The notes beneath the pieces were generated by a model. It was given only the letters and a program-made list of their open reading frames with translations, was not told where the DNA came from and ran no database searches. Shown here one piece after another: positions 34,716-36,377 of a stretch of DNA of 36,377 nt (its first letter is position 1; each line of letters begins with the position of its first letter). Made by a program: the position numbers and the translations under genes. This DNA comes from an uncultured Bacteroidales bacterium (GTDB lineage: Bacteria > Bacteroidota > Bacteroidia > Bacteroidales > FEN-979). The stretch covers positions 1-36,377 of the forward strand of contig CAISJJ010000357.1 in NCBI GenBank assembly GCA_903885595.1, given 5' to 3'.

Positions 34716-36377
34716 TTACTTAACTGTAAACATTTTTACCGCTTTGCCTGAAGATGTTTCGACTAATAAAAAATAGGCTCCGCTTTTCAGCTTTCCGGTG
34801 TTTACTTTCAAGTTGGTTACCGAGGGGGTTATTTGATACATCTCGCGGCCTGAAATATCAGTAATGCATATGCTGTGCATCTTTTCGGGTGAATCAATCC
34901 ACAATTCACCTTCAACCGGAACCGGGTAGATGTTGATCTGCCGGGCAAGACTGGCTTCGCCTATACCGGGGTATCCAACCTGGATAAAGTCGGGTTTGGT
35001 CTCTGTTGATTGGGTTACACCGTCACCCACGGTTAACGAAACATCAAATATTCCTCCGGTCGCGTAGGTATGCGAAGGGTTTTGCTGAGCGCTGGTGGTT
35101 CCATCGCCAAAGTTCCACAGCCATGAAGTGATATTTTTACTGTTCAAAGTTCCATGGTTGGCTTTTTTCACCGGCATGGCATCCCTGAAACTACCTGGCG
35201 CCGACTCCTGGATCACATTCCGGATCGTAATTTGTTCATTGCTGCCATTCATATCGCAAACATACCAGTATCTTCCGCTCCCGGTGCCGGGAACCTGTAA
35301 GGTGTGCAGGAGACCGGTCTCATCGTAAATTTGCACCACCGCCTGCGACGCTGTAATCGGGGTACTGCCGCCGGTATAGTCAAATATGTAGTATTGATAA
35401 ATGCCATTGAACTCCTGGTAGATCGTCATAGTTTCGGGACCAAAACCCTGTGTTACGTCATAATCGAGCGCTGCATAGGGTGCGGATGTTGCATTCCCCT
35501 GGCTTTCATAATAAATATGATAGGCTTGTCCCTCTATAACAGGTGTATTAAGATGTGAGTCAAGATCAGGCGGATCAGCTCCCCAGTTAAGGACGAAGCG
35601 AATGGAGCCGGGAGTCAATGCGGGTGAAAGCGAAATGTTTAGCGTAAGGGTCCCCCCTTGCGGGATGATCACCTGGTTATTTGAATAGGTCGAGTAATTA
35701 GCTTTAGAGCATGTAACCGTGTTTGAATTCTCAGTAGACTGGTCAAAGAAATTTACGGCAAGAGGCGCTTCTCCCGAAGTATGGTTCGCGCTAAAGGCGG
35801 CTTTTAGCGCCCCGGCCGGGATATTGTTAATGGTATAGTTGCCATTGTCATCGGTCGTTGCTGATAAGCCGGCAACACTTACCAACGCGCCGGGGATCGG
35901 GTTGCCGTTCAGGGCATCGGTGACAAGTCCATTCAGCGTACCTGTGCCGCCTGAACCGGTTACCGAAATATAGTCATTTTTCACCTCAGTATTCGAATTT
36001 GTTCCATCGCTGATGGTGAGCGAAACATCGAATGTTCCTGTGCTGGTGTATGTATGCGAAGGATTTTGCTGAGCGCTTGTGGCTCCATCGCCAAAGTTCC
36101 ACAACCATGAGGTAATGTTTTTACTGTGTAAAATACCAGGGTTGTCCTCTTTTGGCGGCATGGCATCTCTGAAACTACCTGGCGCCGACTCCTGAATCAC
36201 GTTACGGATGGTAATCTGTCCATTGTCGCCATTCATATCGCAGACATACCAGTACCGCCCGCTCCCGATGCCAGGCGCCTGTAAGGTTTGCAGGAGTCCG
36301 TTCTCATCGTAAATCTGAACAACAGCCTGCGATGCCGTTATCGGAGTGGCTCCGCCGGTAAAGTCGTAGATGTAGTA
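34716..36377 (-). CDS. PKD/carboxypeptidase-regulatory repeat T9SS protein (5' end beyond window)
   Basis: The frame is open to the right edge; the first in-frame ATG at 36236 lies inside a repeated domain, so the true start is off-window. The 553 visible residues hold a DUF2135/YfaP-like tail, PKD domain (SWLWNFGDGATSAQQNPSHTY), carboxypeptidase-regulatory-like domain (LNGLVTDALNGNPIPGALVS), full YfaP-like domain (LNWGADPPDLDSHLNTP), second PKD domain and a T9SS type A sorting domain (INIYPVPVEGELWID to KAVKMFTVK). It should be exported and anchored at the surface. PKD folds usually mediate protein or glycan contacts. A fragment resembling the first half of a PKD domain is embedded in the regulatory-like domain. 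Confidence 0.9.
   Translation of the reverse strand, partial: YYIYDFTGGATPITASQAVVQIYDENGLLQTLQAPGIGSGRYWYVCDMNGDNGQITIRNVIQESAPGSFRDAMPPKEDNPGILHSKNITSWLWNFGDGATSAQQNPSHTYTSTGTFDVSLTISDGTNSNTEVKNDYISVTGSGGTGTLNGLVTDALNGNPIPGALVSVAGLSATTDDNGNYTINNIPAGALKAAFSANHTSGEAPLAVNFFDQSTENSNTVTCSKANYSTYSNNQVIIPQGGTLTLNISLSPALTPGSIRFVLNWGADPPDLDSHLNTPVIEGQAYHIYYESQGNATSAPYAALDYDVTQGFGPETMTIYQEFNGIYQYYIFDYTGGSTPITASQAVVQIYDETGLLHTLQVPGTGSGRYWYVCDMNGSNEQITIRNVIQESAPGSFRDAMPVKKANHGTLNSKNITSWLWNFGDGTTSAQQNPSHTYATGGIFDVSLTVGDGVTQSTETKPDFIQVGYPGIGEASLARQINIYPVPVEGELWIDSPEKMHSICITDISGREMYQITPSVTNLKVNTGKLKSGAYFLLVETSSGKAVKMFTVK
35040..36300 (-). repeat. 984-bp-period repeat (PKD/YfaP-like unit)
   Basis: TATGCGAAGG occurs at 35069 and 36053, 984 bp (328 codons) apart. 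The 240 or so bases after each are alike, covering the PKD domain and the end of the YfaP-like domain. The upstream copy continues past the right edge. Confidence 0.85.

Overview
The window looks like part of a Bacteroidota chromosome, probably Bacteroidales-like. Three proteins or remnants carry type IX secretion (T9SS) C-terminal sorting domains. There are also secreted GH29 and SASA-type carbohydrate enzymes, Bacteroidota-style lipoproteins and PKD/carboxypeptidase-regulatory surface modules. Shine-Dalgarno sites are largely absent. No rRNA, tRNA, CRISPR array or intact insertion sequence is visible.

Region 1 (1-20011, all minus strand) is a compact nine-gene block that reads as one operon, transcribed from about 20.1 kb towards position 1. 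In order: a secreted seven-repeat delta-60 propeller protein; a VC0807-like membrane protein; a small Pro/Thr/Gly-rich protein without a signal peptide; an HlyD-type adaptor; an ABC exporter with a C39-peptidase-like domain whose catalytic Cys is replaced by Ser; a second ABC exporter with a long N-terminal extension; a TolC-type outer-membrane protein; an NRPS (A-T-C-A-T); and a PKS (KS-AT-KR...) that runs off the left edge. The adaptor and two ABC proteins match the three-part NHLM 'bacteriocin' export set normally found with RiPP clusters. Here they sit beside a hybrid NRPS-PKS line. The first A domain lacks the usual amino-acid-anchoring Asp, and the second has a glycine-like code, so a short acyl-Gly-polyketide product is a reasonable but unproven guess.

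Region 2 (20269-26526) holds a secreted alpha-L-fucosidase and a sialate O-acetylesterase-like enzyme on the minus strand. They share a homologous C-terminal module, and the pair is bracketed by an exact 21-bp inverted repeat. An MFS transporter follows on the plus strand, with a decayed T9SS sorting domain just upstream of it and a strong bidirectional terminator after it.

Region 3 (26715-36377, minus strand, visibly more AT-rich) contains surface and envelope proteins: a 1607-residue T9SS protein built on long tandem repeats, a TolB-like propeller lipoprotein, a secreted protein of unknown function, a small Cys-rich lipoprotein, and a T9SS protein with duplicated PKD units that runs off the right edge. 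A short copy of the 3' end of the 1607-residue gene lies at 31921-31966, suggesting gene decay or recombination among T9SS genes.

The most unusual features are the NHLM-type exporter with a dead peptidase domain attached to an NRPS-PKS operon, the small candidate cargo protein, and two in-frame minisatellites (51-bp and 57-bp periods) inside the NRPS gene.
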